DNA of 8,679 nt from Anaerolineales bacterium UBA2232 (GCA_002348045.1 DDYO01000290.1:1-8679); one strand, 5' to 3'. Counted from the stretch's first letter, positions 1 through 6,433 are shown. The notes: generated by a model from the sequence alone, not told the origin. Made by a program: numbers and translations.

Positions 1-296
1 CGCTCGGCCAGGCAGGCCCGGTTGATCGCGGCCACGCAATCGAACAGCAGAGTGATGGGCACAGGCTTGGACGTGCGAACCGGGACAACCTGGATTCCGG
101 CGATGGTCGACGGGATCGTTGTGGTCAGGATCCGGCAAGGGTTGGTAACCTCAGCCTCGGCATAGGCCTTGCCGCGCTCGCATTTCCCGCCCGCGACCCC
201 CAGGACCGACACGACCTTGCCGGCATCGTCGAGGGCGCAGGAGACGCGCAACGTGCAGCCAACGGGGCACACAATACAGCGGACGTCCCTATCCAT
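1..296 (-). CDS. DUF1667 cysteine-rich protein (partial, C-terminus beyond window)
   Basis: The first 98 codons of a DUF1667 protein are visible; the 3' end runs off the left edge. The N-terminus reads MDRDVRCIVCPVGCTLRV, with cysteines at residues 7, 10, 14 and 39. This C-x2-C-x3-C spacing plus a later Cys resembles the [4Fe-4S] ligand set at the N-terminus of molybdopterin oxidoreductases. It is followed by the family-typical segment around C39-ERGKAYAEAEV and a P-V-R-T-S-K-P-V-P stretch near residue 80. In many bacteria DUF1667 proteins are encoded directly after a GlpA-like dehydrogenase and an FAD oxidoreductase, as here, and are taken to be the third component. The ATG lies 3 nt after the upstream stop codon, and its Shine-Dalgarno site GGGGAGGT (304-311) lies inside the end of the upstream gene, so the two are probably translationally coupled. 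The iron-sulphur role is inferred from cysteine spacing. Confidence 0.88.
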   Translation of the reverse strand, partial: MDRDVRCIVCPVGCTLRVSCALDDAGKVVSVLGVAGGKCERGKAYAEAEVTNPCRILTTTIPSTIAGIQVVPVRTSKPVPITLLFDCVAAINRACLAE

Positions 297-299
297 CGG

Positions 300-1574
300 C
301 TAGACCTCCCCTTGTAACGCAACTACGATGGGCTCGCGTGAGGCGAAGCAGCCGGCCAGCTTGCTACTGGCGACGGGCAGCACTTCCATCACACCAGGGC
401 GCAGCATCATGTATCTCCGAGAGAACAGTGTGGTAGTGCCCTGCTTGACCGTAATGCGAGCGTCCGCACGCGGATGGGCTACCCGGCACTTGAACTCGAC
501 GATGTCCAACGTGTCACTGTCAAAGGGGCACAGCAGTTGTGGCACGACGTAGCGGATGCCCGGCCCCGCCGTGACCGGCACGGCCCGAGCTCGATCGGAG
601 AGGCTTCCCGACCCGGAATAGCGAGCGGCGCTACGGGAGGCCAGGTATGCCTCACCCGTTGCACTGTCTACGACATCCCACACGTGCAGAGCGTTGCCGG
701 CAGCAAAAATGCCAGGGACAGACGTCTGCATGTACTGATCCACGACCGCGCCACCAGTCACCGGGTCCATGGTGACGCCTGCCGCTTTGGCCAGCTCATT
801 CTCAGGGATCAGGCCGACCGAAAGGAGGAGCGTGTCGCAGGCGTAGCGTGTTTCCTTGCCAGCAAGGGGCTGCATATGATCGTCGACCGGTGCAATGTCT
901 ACTGCCTCCACCCGATCGCGGCCCACGACGTTGACGACCGTATGCTTCAGCTGCAAGGGAATGTGAAAGTCCTCCAGGCACTGCACGATGTTGCGCGGCA
1001 GTCCAGTCTCATAGGGCATGATCTCGGCCACAGTATGCACTTTGGCGCCCTCCAGCGTGAGCCGGCGGGCCATGATCAGACCGATGTCACCGGATCCAAG
1101 GATCACGATGTTCTCGCCTGCCAGCTGGCCTTCGATGTTCATGAACCTCTGTGCGGAACCCGCCGTGAACACGCCGGACGGGCGGGAGCCGGGAATCATC
1201 AAGGCACCCCGGGTCCTCTCGCGGCAGCCCATCGCCAGGATGATCGCTTTCGTATCGATGATCTGATAGCCCTGCCGGTCTACCAGGTGTACGCTCCCGC
1301 GACCGATACTCAGGACCATCGAGTTCAACCGCACCTCAATGTCGCTGTTGCGGATCTCCTTGATAAAGCGCCAGGCGTATTCGGGCCCGGTGAGTTCCTC
1401 CTGAAAGAGCTCCAAACCGAAGCCAGGGTGGATGCACTGGTTTAAGATTCCGCCCAGTCTGTCGTCGCGCTCGATCATCAGCACCCGCTTAGCGCCCGAC
1501 TTGCGAGCCTCGACCGCCGCAGCGAGCCCGGCGGCTCCTGACCCGATGATCGTAACATCATAGGCAGTTGTCAT
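300..1574 (-). CDS. FAD-dependent pyridine-nucleotide-type oxidoreductase (partner of GlpA-like dehydrogenase)
   Basis: The product is 424 aa. Residues 8-16 form the FAD Rossmann motif (IIGSGAAGL), followed by E35 at the end of strand 2. The GGILNQCIHPGFGLELF segment (41-57) and LTGPEYAWRF (61-70) are typical of the subfamily that partners GlpA-like dehydrogenases. A second dinucleotide fold, VILGSGDIG (157-165), probably binds NAD(P). GIFAAGNALHVWDVVDSA (288-305) is the usual C-terminal FAD contact, and residues 330-424 form a small C-terminal domain. It probably passes electrons from the neighbouring dehydrogenase to NAD+ or another carrier; the acceptor is not visible. The Shine-Dalgarno AGGAG (1581-1585) overlaps the stop codon of the upstream gene, with only 9 nt between the two genes, so they are co-translated. 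It contrasts with E. coli GlpB in being a soluble two-Rossmann protein. The family call is firm; the physiological acceptor is not. Confidence 0.92.
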   Translation of the reverse strand: MTTAYDVTIIGSGAAGLAAAVEARKSGAKRVLMIERDDRLGGILNQCIHPGFGLELFQEELTGPEYAWRFIKEIRNSDIEVRLNSMVLSIGRGSVHLVDRQGYQIIDTKAIILAMGCRERTRGALMIPGSRPSGVFTAGSAQRFMNIEGQLAGENIVILGSGDIGLIMARRLTLEGAKVHTVAEIMPYETGLPRNIVQCLEDFHIPLQLKHTVVNVVGRDRVEAVDIAPVDDHMQPLAGKETRYACDTLLLSVGLIPENELAKAAGVTMDPVTGGAVVDQYMQTSVPGIFAAGNALHVWDVVDSATGEAYLASRSAARYSGSGSLSDRARAVPVTAGPGIRYVVPQLLCPFDSDTLDIVEFKCRVAHPRADARITVKQGTTTLFSRRYMMLRPGVMEVLPVASSKLAGCFASREPIVVALQGEV

Positions 1575-1583
1575 GGTCTTCTC

Positions 1584-3122
1584 CTACCGCCCACACTCGG
1601 AATCTTTGAGGGGACGGATCAACAGGTTTGAGCCCCCACCGCGCTTGGTAACTTGGCTGAGCGGCACACCAAGCTCCTCAGACAGGATCTTGGCAATGCG
1701 TGGCCCGCAGTACCCGCCCTGACAGCGGCCCATACCGGGGCGCATTCGCTTCTTGACCGCGTCCACCGAGCGGGCAGGAAGGATCCCGTGAATAGCTTGA
1801 AGGATCTCGGCCTTGGTGACCGTCTCGCAGCGGCAGATCACCTCAGCATAGTTCGGGTCTTGCGCGATGAGCCGGCGCTTGTCGGCCACATCCAGGTCCT
1901 TGAACTTGGGCTGGTGCGGTCGGACCGGATTCCATTCTGGCTTGGGCTCAAAGACCAGCCCGTCGGCAGCGAGGATCTCGCGCACATAGTCGCCCAGAAC
2001 CGGGGAGACGCTGAGTCCCTCTGACCGCAGGCCAACTACGCCGCAGAACCCTTTGACTTCCTTGGAGGCAGAGATCGATATCTTGTCGGGATAGCGTACC
2101 GGGCGCAATCCCGCAAACTGGCGAATGATGTCTTTCTTGTTGAGAGCGGGAACCAGCTTCTTGCAGGAGTTCCACACCAGGTCCAGCATATCTTTCGACG
2201 TGCCCAGATCCTCTTTGTCCATTTGATCCTCTGCCGTCGGACCCAGGAGCATGTTGCCGTATACGGTTGGACAGACCAGGAATCCTGTGTAGTACGAGCC
2301 TCGCGTGTTCTGAATGGGCGCATAAGGGATGGGTGGAATCGACAGGGCCTTGTTGACTGTGTAGGGCAGGTTCTGATCCATGACGATGTACTGGCCCTTA
2401 CGCGGCCGCATGTCAAAGTCATCGATGCCTACCATGCGCGCGATGCGATCCGCGTACACACCGGCTGCGACGACCACATAGCGGGTCAGAAAGCGGCCGC
2501 GGTTCGTTTGGACCGCCTTGATGTGGCGCCGGTCATCACACTCGATGCCGATGGCTTCCGTCGACGTGAACACCTCAGCGCCGTTCATGATTGCGTTCTC
2601 GGCGTAGGCAATCGTCAGTTCCCACGGCGAAAAGATGGCGGAATAGGGATCATGGATGCCGGCCAGGACCTCCGGGTTAAGGTAGGGCTCCAGTTTCAAC
2701 AGCTCATCCTTGCCCAAAAGGTCCACGCCAGGCATGCCGTTTTTCTCTTCGTAGATTCCCTGCAGAATGTTCAGGCCGTATTGATCGAATACGACCATCA
2801 GGCTACCCTCTCGCTGGAACGGCACGCCCAGATCCTGACAGGTGCTTTCAAAGGCGGCTGCGCCGCCAGCAGTCAGTCGCATTCCTACTTCTTCAGTAGT
2901 GATCGTGCTCCCCGTTGGCACCGCCGATCCCGCTGCAGAATCGAGCCTCTTGGGCTCGCTAATTGCCTGGCCGGTGCTGGTTTTGCTCGTCCCGGGAGCC
3001 ACGTCATCACCCCTCTCGAGCAGGGCGACGCGAAGCCGGTAGCGGGAGAACTCACGAGCGATGGAGCAACCCACTACTCCTCCACCGATGACAACAACAT
3101 CGTACGTCTCAGTCGGTAACAT
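1584..3122 (-). CDS. GlpA-like FAD dehydrogenase with C-terminal [2Fe-2S] (BFD-like) domain
   Basis: The product is 512 aa. The N-terminal DAO-type FAD domain starts with VVIGGGVVGCSIA (10-22) and has E36 after strand 2. Family landmarks include PFQREGSLMVVF (101-112), RPRKGQYIVMD (239-249), GPTAEDQMDKED (294-305) and QFAGLRPVRY (335-344). The C-terminal part (about 425-505) is a BFD-like [2Fe-2S] domain with C430-x-C432 and C467-x4-C472 inside GMGRCQGGYCGPR, ending in the usual VTKRGGG. Relatives oxidise sn-glycerol 3-phosphate to dihydroxyacetone phosphate. Here the expected NSG-x-x-HAG segment after GTSK is replaced by TSTGQAISEPKR and about 14 residues are added (roughly 48-95), so another polyol phosphate is a likely substrate. 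The Shine-Dalgarno GAGAGGG (3130-3136) supports this ATG. A 146-nt gap with a large hairpin separates it from the PTS IIC gene. Annotation simply as glycerol-3-phosphate dehydrogenase would be over-precise. Confidence 0.9.
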   Translation of the reverse strand: MLPTETYDVVVIGGGVVGCSIAREFSRYRLRVALLERGDDVAPGTSKTSTGQAISEPKRLDSAAGSAVPTGSTITTEEVGMRLTAGGAAAFESTCQDLGVPFQREGSLMVVFDQYGLNILQGIYEEKNGMPGVDLLGKDELLKLEPYLNPEVLAGIHDPYSAIFSPWELTIAYAENAIMNGAEVFTSTEAIGIECDDRRHIKAVQTNRGRFLTRYVVVAAGVYADRIARMVGIDDFDMRPRKGQYIVMDQNLPYTVNKALSIPPIPYAPIQNTRGSYYTGFLVCPTVYGNMLLGPTAEDQMDKEDLGTSKDMLDLVWNSCKKLVPALNKKDIIRQFAGLRPVRYPDKISISASKEVKGFCGVVGLRSEGLSVSPVLGDYVREILAADGLVFEPKPEWNPVRPHQPKFKDLDVADKRRLIAQDPNYAEVICRCETVTKAEILQAIHGILPARSVDAVKKRMRPGMGRCQGGYCGPRIAKILSEELGVPLSQVTKRGGGSNLLIRPLKDSECGR

Positions 3123-3167
3123 AGAAATACCCTCTCATTACTGCTCTTGACAGGTCACACAGGGCAC

Positions 3168-3211
3168 CGACAGGACGCACGGCCCGCTGGTGCGGGCCGT
3201 GCGTCCTGTCG
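3168..3211. terminator. Perfect 20-bp-arm hairpin between PTS and dehydrogenase genes (attenuator or mRNA-stabilising stem)
   Basis: Positions 3168-3187 and 3192-3211 are exact reverse complements, 20 bp with no mismatch, around a 4-nt loop (TGGT on the plus strand). The stem is very GC-rich. It lies about 57 nt after the IIC stop codon and 45 nt before the start of the GlpA-like gene. Neither strand has a run of T after the stem, so it is not a textbook intrinsic terminator. More likely roles are partial termination between the two halves of the operon or protection of the upstream PTS mRNA from 3' exonucleases. The structure is certain; the function is inferred. Confidence 0.6.
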
Positions 3212-3268
3212 CAAGCTGAGCGCAGAATGGCGGCGTTCGCCACAGATGCAGGTCGCAGTGCAGACTCA

Positions 3269-4684
3269 CTACTCGGCCAGGGAAGGTATGGCCCCCTCTA
3301 CCTCAGTCTCTGCAGGGGCAACATAGCCCACGAACTTGAGCCACCTGGCGCGGTTGTTCTTTACCCAGTAGGCGAAGCCAAGCGCCGCAGCAAGGACAAC
3401 GACCGGGCCGATGATCGTGCTAAAGAAATTGTACACGAGATAGTTGGTCCATGTCCAGAAGTACGTCGCGTTGTTGGCACCAACGCCCGCGGGAAGCTCA
3501 GCGAAGGCGGTCTGCTGCACGATCTGGGTGAAGGCGGGAGTCGTAAGGTTAAACAGTGCAAACCCAGCGATCGTGATAATGGCACCAAAGATCACAGAAG
3601 CTACGATGTTGCCCCCAAAGATGCAGACCGCACCCAGTCCAGTCACCAACCCCATGTCGATCAAATCAACCAGCATGACGCGGTTCCAGGGCACGACAAG
3701 CATGAGCAATACTGCGATGGGCTGCATAAGGAGGATGACGGAGATCGTGTTGGCTTCGCCCATGACCATGATGTCGTCAACTCCGATATACATATCGGTG
3801 ATGCCTGCTTTGCGGGCGCGCTTCTTGAGAATGTCGACGATGGGGATCAGCCCTTCCATCAACATCTTGCTGGTGATGGGCAACAGCACCATGGCCGTAG
3901 CGAGCACCATGCCCAGCTGGGCAATCGCCACCCAGGATGCCATAGAATTGAGCGACTTCAGGTGGCCGAGGATTCCGATCGCGATACCCAGGAATAGGCC
4001 AACTACCTCAGGCTGCATCAACGGAATTCGTGCCTTGATCTGTTCCGCGCTGACGTTCCACTTGAGTAGTCCGAGCTTCTCAAACAACGGGCGGATCAGC
4101 ACAGCAGTAAACCGGACATTGATCGACTCGGCCGTGTAGCCGACGACGCCTGGCACCTTGTAGTAGCTGGAGAAGACCTCGGCCAGCGAGTCGGCCATGA
4201 TCGTGTTGATAATCATGACCAGAGACGCTGCCGCGAAACCCATCACCAGATTGCCGGTGATCATGTAGGTGAGTGCGCCGGTCCAGGCGTAGTGCCACAT
4301 GTTCCAGACGTCCACGCTGAGGATGCGCACAAGACCAGCTTTAATCAGAATCAGGTCAAGCACCACGCACAGCGGAATGATCAGGATTCCCAGCTTGGAG
4401 GACCAGGCGATGCCCGCGCCCGCCACCCAGGACAGGTCCATAACCGGGAGGTTCAGACCACTCTCTTCCACCATCATAGCGACGGCAGGGCCGACGCTTT
4501 CGACCATCATGGTCAGTACGACGTTCAGTCCGGTGAAAGCGACGCCAAACAGCAGAGCCGCTCGGAAAGCCCTGCCTGGTTTGGCACCCATCGCGACGCT
4601 GATAGCGAACAGCACGATGGGTAGAACGATAGTGGCGCCAAAATCCTGAAACGCTTGATTGAGGACACTCAGTACTGCTTCCAT
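3269..4684 (-). CDS. PTS system galactitol-family EIIC membrane component (GatC-like)
   Basis: The 471-residue integral membrane permease has about ten or more hydrophobic segments, for example 17-33, 44-60, 98-119, 137-160, 226-240, 251-270, 315-332, 345-375 and 421-440. The usual length for GatC-type EIIC is about 420-480 residues. The N-terminus MEAVLSVLNQAFQDFGATIV, followed by LPIVLFAISVAMG, matches this family, as does the polar loop GITDMYIGVDDIMVMGEANT (294-313). It would carry the sugar across the membrane while EIIB phosphorylates it. I chose the ATG at 4684 because AAGGG lies 4 nt upstream and the resulting N-terminus fits relatives. An in-frame ATG at 4702 would add MGRKGK but has a poor Shine-Dalgarno site. 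The gene follows IIB after an unusually long 109-nt gap. The substrate could be galactitol or another alditol or sugar; the sequence alone does not say. Confidence 0.92.
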   Translation of the reverse strand: MEAVLSVLNQAFQDFGATIVLPIVLFAISVAMGAKPGRAFRAALLFGVAFTGLNVVLTMMVESVGPAVAMMVEESGLNLPVMDLSWVAGAGIAWSSKLGILIIPLCVVLDLILIKAGLVRILSVDVWNMWHYAWTGALTYMITGNLVMGFAAASLVMIINTIMADSLAEVFSSYYKVPGVVGYTAESINVRFTAVLIRPLFEKLGLLKWNVSAEQIKARIPLMQPEVVGLFLGIAIGILGHLKSLNSMASWVAIAQLGMVLATAMVLLPITSKMLMEGLIPIVDILKKRARKAGITDMYIGVDDIMVMGEANTISVILLMQPIAVLLMLVVPWNRVMLVDLIDMGLVTGLGAVCIFGGNIVASVIFGAIITIAGFALFNLTTPAFTQIVQQTAFAELPAGVGANNATYFWTWTNYLVYNFFSTIIGPVVVLAAALGFAYWVKNNRARWLKFVGYVAPAETEVEGAIPSLAE

Positions 4685-4793
4685 TTTACCCTTTCTGCCC
4701 ATATCGGGCGTCCCGTTCAGCCACCATTCATGCGCACGTGCTTCCGTTGAGGCTACAACTCAATCGCAGCGCTCCTGCTACCTTTGTCCGACG
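4685..4793 (-). other. 109-nt intercistronic gap between IIB and IIC
   Basis: Most junctions in this operon are tight (11-nt overlap, 21, 9 and 3 nt), but IIB and IIC are separated by 109 nt. I see only a weak stem (TTGAG, 7-nt loop, CTCAA at 4748-4764) and an 8-bp palindrome GCACGTGC at about 4733-4740. There is no open reading frame with a good ribosome site and no convincing promoter. It may set the relative translation of the membrane component, but the sequence does not show how. Confidence 0.4.
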
Positions 4794-5105
4794 CTACTTG
4801 TCCAGGGATTTAAGTTTGGCAATGATCTGCTCCAGACACTCATCCTCGCCAATCCCAGTGATAAAGGGGATGGCCCGCACTACTGGGAACCCCTGGGGGA
4901 TATTGGAGAATCCCGCCGGATCAGCTGTCGTAATCAGCATATCAAAGGCGGGAATTCTGCTGGCGAGAGCAGCTCCGGAGCACGTGTCCGTTACACAGTC
5001 GATGCCTTCTTCCTTAAGCCGCGCTTCAATGGACTTGGCAATCAGAGTCGACGTGGCGATGCCTGATGCACAGAAAGCGAGAATCTTGTAAGTCCTTGTT
5101 GCCAT
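4794..5105 (-). CDS. PTS system galactitol-family EIIB component (GatB-like)
   Basis: The 103-aa cytoplasmic phosphocarrier opens with KILAFCASGIATSTLIA (7-23). C12 is the expected phosphorylated cysteine at the start of the CxSGxxTS phosphate loop. PFITGIGEDE (80-89) near the C-terminus is also typical of the lactose/galactitol EIIB fold. It takes phosphate from the IIA histidine and gives it to the sugar as it passes through IIC. The start is well supported: a consensus AAGGAGG (5113-5119) sits 7 nt before the ATG. The gene is 21 nt after the aldolase stop codon, and the following IIC gene is 109 nt further on. The length is normal for the family, and there is no sign of truncation. Confidence 0.94.
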   Translation of the reverse strand: MATRTYKILAFCASGIATSTLIAKSIEARLKEEGIDCVTDTCSGAALASRIPAFDMLITTADPAGFSNIPQGFPVVRAIPFITGIGEDECLEQIIAKLKSLDK

Positions 5106-5126
5106 GCACTAGCCTCCTTGTTCAGT

Positions 5127-5759
5127 TTAGGCGACACCAGATAAGCGAATTGCTCGGTTCGCCTCTGGCGAAACGACGGTTACCTGACCCATGGCCAGAC
5201 TATAGTAATACGTAGCGCACGCGCGTTCCAGCGCCACGGTGGCCGCGTAGGCCGAGTACAGGGATGGACCAATGGCCAGCGATCCATGATTTTGCAGCAG
5301 CACCAGATCCGAGTCACCCAAGTAGTCAACGCAACCGCTGCCCAGTTCCACGCAGCCAGGCAATTGAAATGGGGCGACGCGCACCCATCCCGAAGCGAAC
5401 TCGGCCAGGTCCTGCGTCACAATGGGAATGTCCTTGTTGGCACAACAGAACGCGCTGATGAACGGCGCATGGGTGTGCATGACCGCACCGATCTTGTTGT
5501 TGTGCCGGTACATGAAGGTGTGCATGGGCCACTCGCTGGACGCCTTGTATGCGCCTTCCACCACCCGGCCATCCAGATCGATCACAGTGATGTCCTCGGC
5601 GGTTAGCTTGTCATAGTCGATGCCACTGGGCTTGATAGCTATCAGGCCAGTAAGTGGGTCGCGCGCGCTGATATTGCCCCCCGTACCCATTGTAAGACCG
5701 TAGTGCAGCATCTTCCGGCCATAATCAGCCACCTCCAAGCGGTACTTCTCAATCAGCAT
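5127..5759 (-). CDS. Class II aldolase/adducin family protein, L-fuculose-1-phosphate aldolase-like
   Basis: The product is 210 aa, close to E. coli FucA (215). It probably cleaves a ketose 1-phosphate to dihydroxyacetone phosphate and an aldehyde, using a divalent metal. Expected metal ligands are H95 and H97 in MHTHAPF and H158 in LLQNHGS, with the catalytic glutamate E76 in SSEWPMH. Phosphate-binding positions are G28-N29 in GTGGNIS, S45-G46 in IKPSG, and S74-S75. Glutamate at 76, rather than the aspartate of L-ribulose-5-phosphate 4-epimerases, favours an aldolase, though family members are hard to tell apart. The start ATG (5759) lies inside the end of the IIA gene (11-nt overlap) and has AAGGAG at 5764-5769. 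A longer in-frame start at 5846 would add residues that are only a shifted reading of IIA. Sitting between the IIA and IIB genes ties it to the imported sugar. Confidence 0.9.
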   Translation of the reverse strand: MLIEKYRLEVADYGRKMLHYGLTMGTGGNISARDPLTGLIAIKPSGIDYDKLTAEDITVIDLDGRVVEGAYKASSEWPMHTFMYRHNNKIGAVMHTHAPFISAFCCANKDIPIVTQDLAEFASGWVRVAPFQLPGCVELGSGCVDYLGDSDLVLLQNHGSLAIGPSLYSAYAATVALERACATYYYSLAMGQVTVVSPEANRAIRLSGVA

Positions 5760-6219
5760 GGTTCTCCTTTTCTTCCAGCATTTGCTGAATCTGCAGGGCC
5801 AGTTCGCGGCTGTCAGTGGCGGTCTGAATGCTGCGGAGGCAATCACCGTCTTGGAGCAACCCGACGATGCTTTGTAGCCATGGCACCTGGGCTTTTGGGT
5901 CGTCGATCGCCAGCAGCATCACGATCTGCACCGAAAGCTCGCGGGTCGAGTCACCCATCTCACGAAACGTCACGGGGTGACGCAGGACGGCGATGGCAAG
6001 CGCACATCTCGCGCAGTGGATGGCGTCGGTGTGAGGAAGGGCCACTGGAATCGCAGTGGGCAGGCCAGTGGGAAAGTCCCTCTCGCGCTCGATCACGGCA
6101 TCGATGAAGCCTTCCCGCACATATCCCTTCTCGATCAGCTTGGTGCCAAGCGCACGAATGACTCCTTCGGCGCCAGAAGCGTCCATATCGAGAAACACGA
6201 GATCTGCGTCCAATACCAT
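5749..6219 (-). CDS. PTS system EIIA component, fructose/galactitol type (GatA-like)
   Basis: The 156-aa cytoplasmic EIIA domain protein should receive phosphate from HPr at H63, in IPVALPHTDA (57-66), and pass it to EIIB C12. Other family features are LDMDASGAEGVIRALGTKLIEKGYV (10-34, ending in the usual KGYV), TGLPTAIPVALPHTD (51-65) and a C-terminal helix ending EEKENHAD. I chose the ATG at 6219 because MVLDADLVFLDMDASG lines up with the normal start of GatA-type proteins; its upstream Shine-Dalgarno is poor. A TTG at 6264 would extend the protein by 15 residues not expected for the family, and TTG codons at 6234 and 6228 lie nearer an AGAGGG stretch. The exact start is therefore uncertain. 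It is the first gene of the metabolic operon, 214 nt after the regulator gene, and its stop overlaps the aldolase start. Confidence 0.9.
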   Translation of the reverse strand: MVLDADLVFLDMDASGAEGVIRALGTKLIEKGYVREGFIDAVIERERDFPTGLPTAIPVALPHTDAIHCARCALAIAVLRHPVTFREMGDSTRELSVQIVMLLAIDDPKAQVPWLQSIVGLLQDGDCLRSIQTATDSRELALQIQQMLEEKENHAD

Positions 6220-6294
6220 GCCGGTCAAACCCAACCACCCTCTGTCGAGGTTACCATGCGGCAACGAATGCTAACGGCACGATACACTGCAGTC

Positions 6295-6323
6295 AGTATA
6301 TAGCGCCCAGACACCTGTGGCAG
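6295..6323 (-). promoter_or_regulatory. Probable promoter of the PTS-aldolase-dehydrogenase operon
   Basis: On the minus strand, CTGCCA (6318-6323, four of six matches to TTGACA) is followed after exactly 17 nt by TATACT (6295-6300, five of six matches to TATAAT). Transcription would start near 6288, about 70 nt before the IIA ATG. The weak -35 box suits an activator-dependent promoter, and an inverted repeat lies just upstream. No better pair was found in the 6220-6433 gap. Inferred from sequence only. Confidence 0.5.
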
Positions 6324-6341
6324 TCCATTTGAAGTGATAGT

Positions 6342-6361
6342 TGTCACGATAGATTGTGACA
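6342..6361. promoter_or_regulatory. Inverted repeat TGTCAC-N8-GTGACA, candidate activator operator
   Basis: A perfect 6-bp-arm inverted repeat with an 8-nt spacer lies between the regulator gene and the IIA gene. Its centre is about 63 bp upstream of the predicted transcription start, a classical place for a class I activator. A further half-site GTGA at 6334-6337 pairs with TCAC at 6344-6347, so half-sites extend toward the promoter. The divided-gene context suggests it binds the PRD regulator encoded next door. The repeat is seen directly; the binding protein is inferred. Confidence 0.5.
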
Positions 6362-6387
6362 TGAGTGTACTATTCCCCGGCTGCACC

Positions 6388-6419
6388 CATAACAGCAAAG
6401 ATCTATCAAGCATAACAGC
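6388..6419. repeat. Pair of 9-bp direct repeats CATAACAGC
   Basis: CATAACAGC occurs at 6388-6396 and again at 6411-6419 on the plus strand (GCTGTTATG on the minus strand), 23 bp apart start to start, or about two DNA turns. Between them lies AGATCTATC, which contains ATCTATC, also present (as GATAGAT on the plus strand) inside the inverted repeat at 6342-6361. It may be an additional regulator site upstream of the operon promoter, or chance. Confidence 0.35.
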
Positions 6420-6433
6420 CATGGACTTGACGG

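Noticed and set aside
474..1445. 323-codon open frame on the plus strand
   Set aside because: It is fully antisense to the FAD oxidoreductase, has no family motifs and a low-complexity, His/Asp/Arg-rich composition typical of an antisense shadow.
2223..3119. 298-codon open frame on the plus strand
   Set aside because: It is antisense to the GlpA-like gene, whose FAD and [2Fe-2S] motifs are intact; the plus-strand product shows no recognisable domain.
3147..3152. Perfect TTGACA on the plus strand, as a promoter -35
   Set aside because: No -10-like hexamer lies 16-18 nt downstream, and transcription in that direction would run antisense into the IIC gene.
3168..3211. Textbook rho-independent terminator
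   Set aside because: The stem is perfect, but neither strand has a T-run after it, so full termination is not supported; kept as a hairpin with uncertain role.
5127..5759. L-ribulose-5-phosphate 4-epimerase (AraD)
   Set aside because: The metal-site acidic residue is Glu in SSEWPMH, as in FucA, rather than the Asp of AraD, and the length is nearer FucA; an epimerase cannot be fully excluded.
6220..6264. N-terminal extension of the IIA protein from a TTG codon at 6264
   Set aside because: The added residues do not fit the family's normal start and there is no good Shine-Dalgarno site at the right distance from this TTG.
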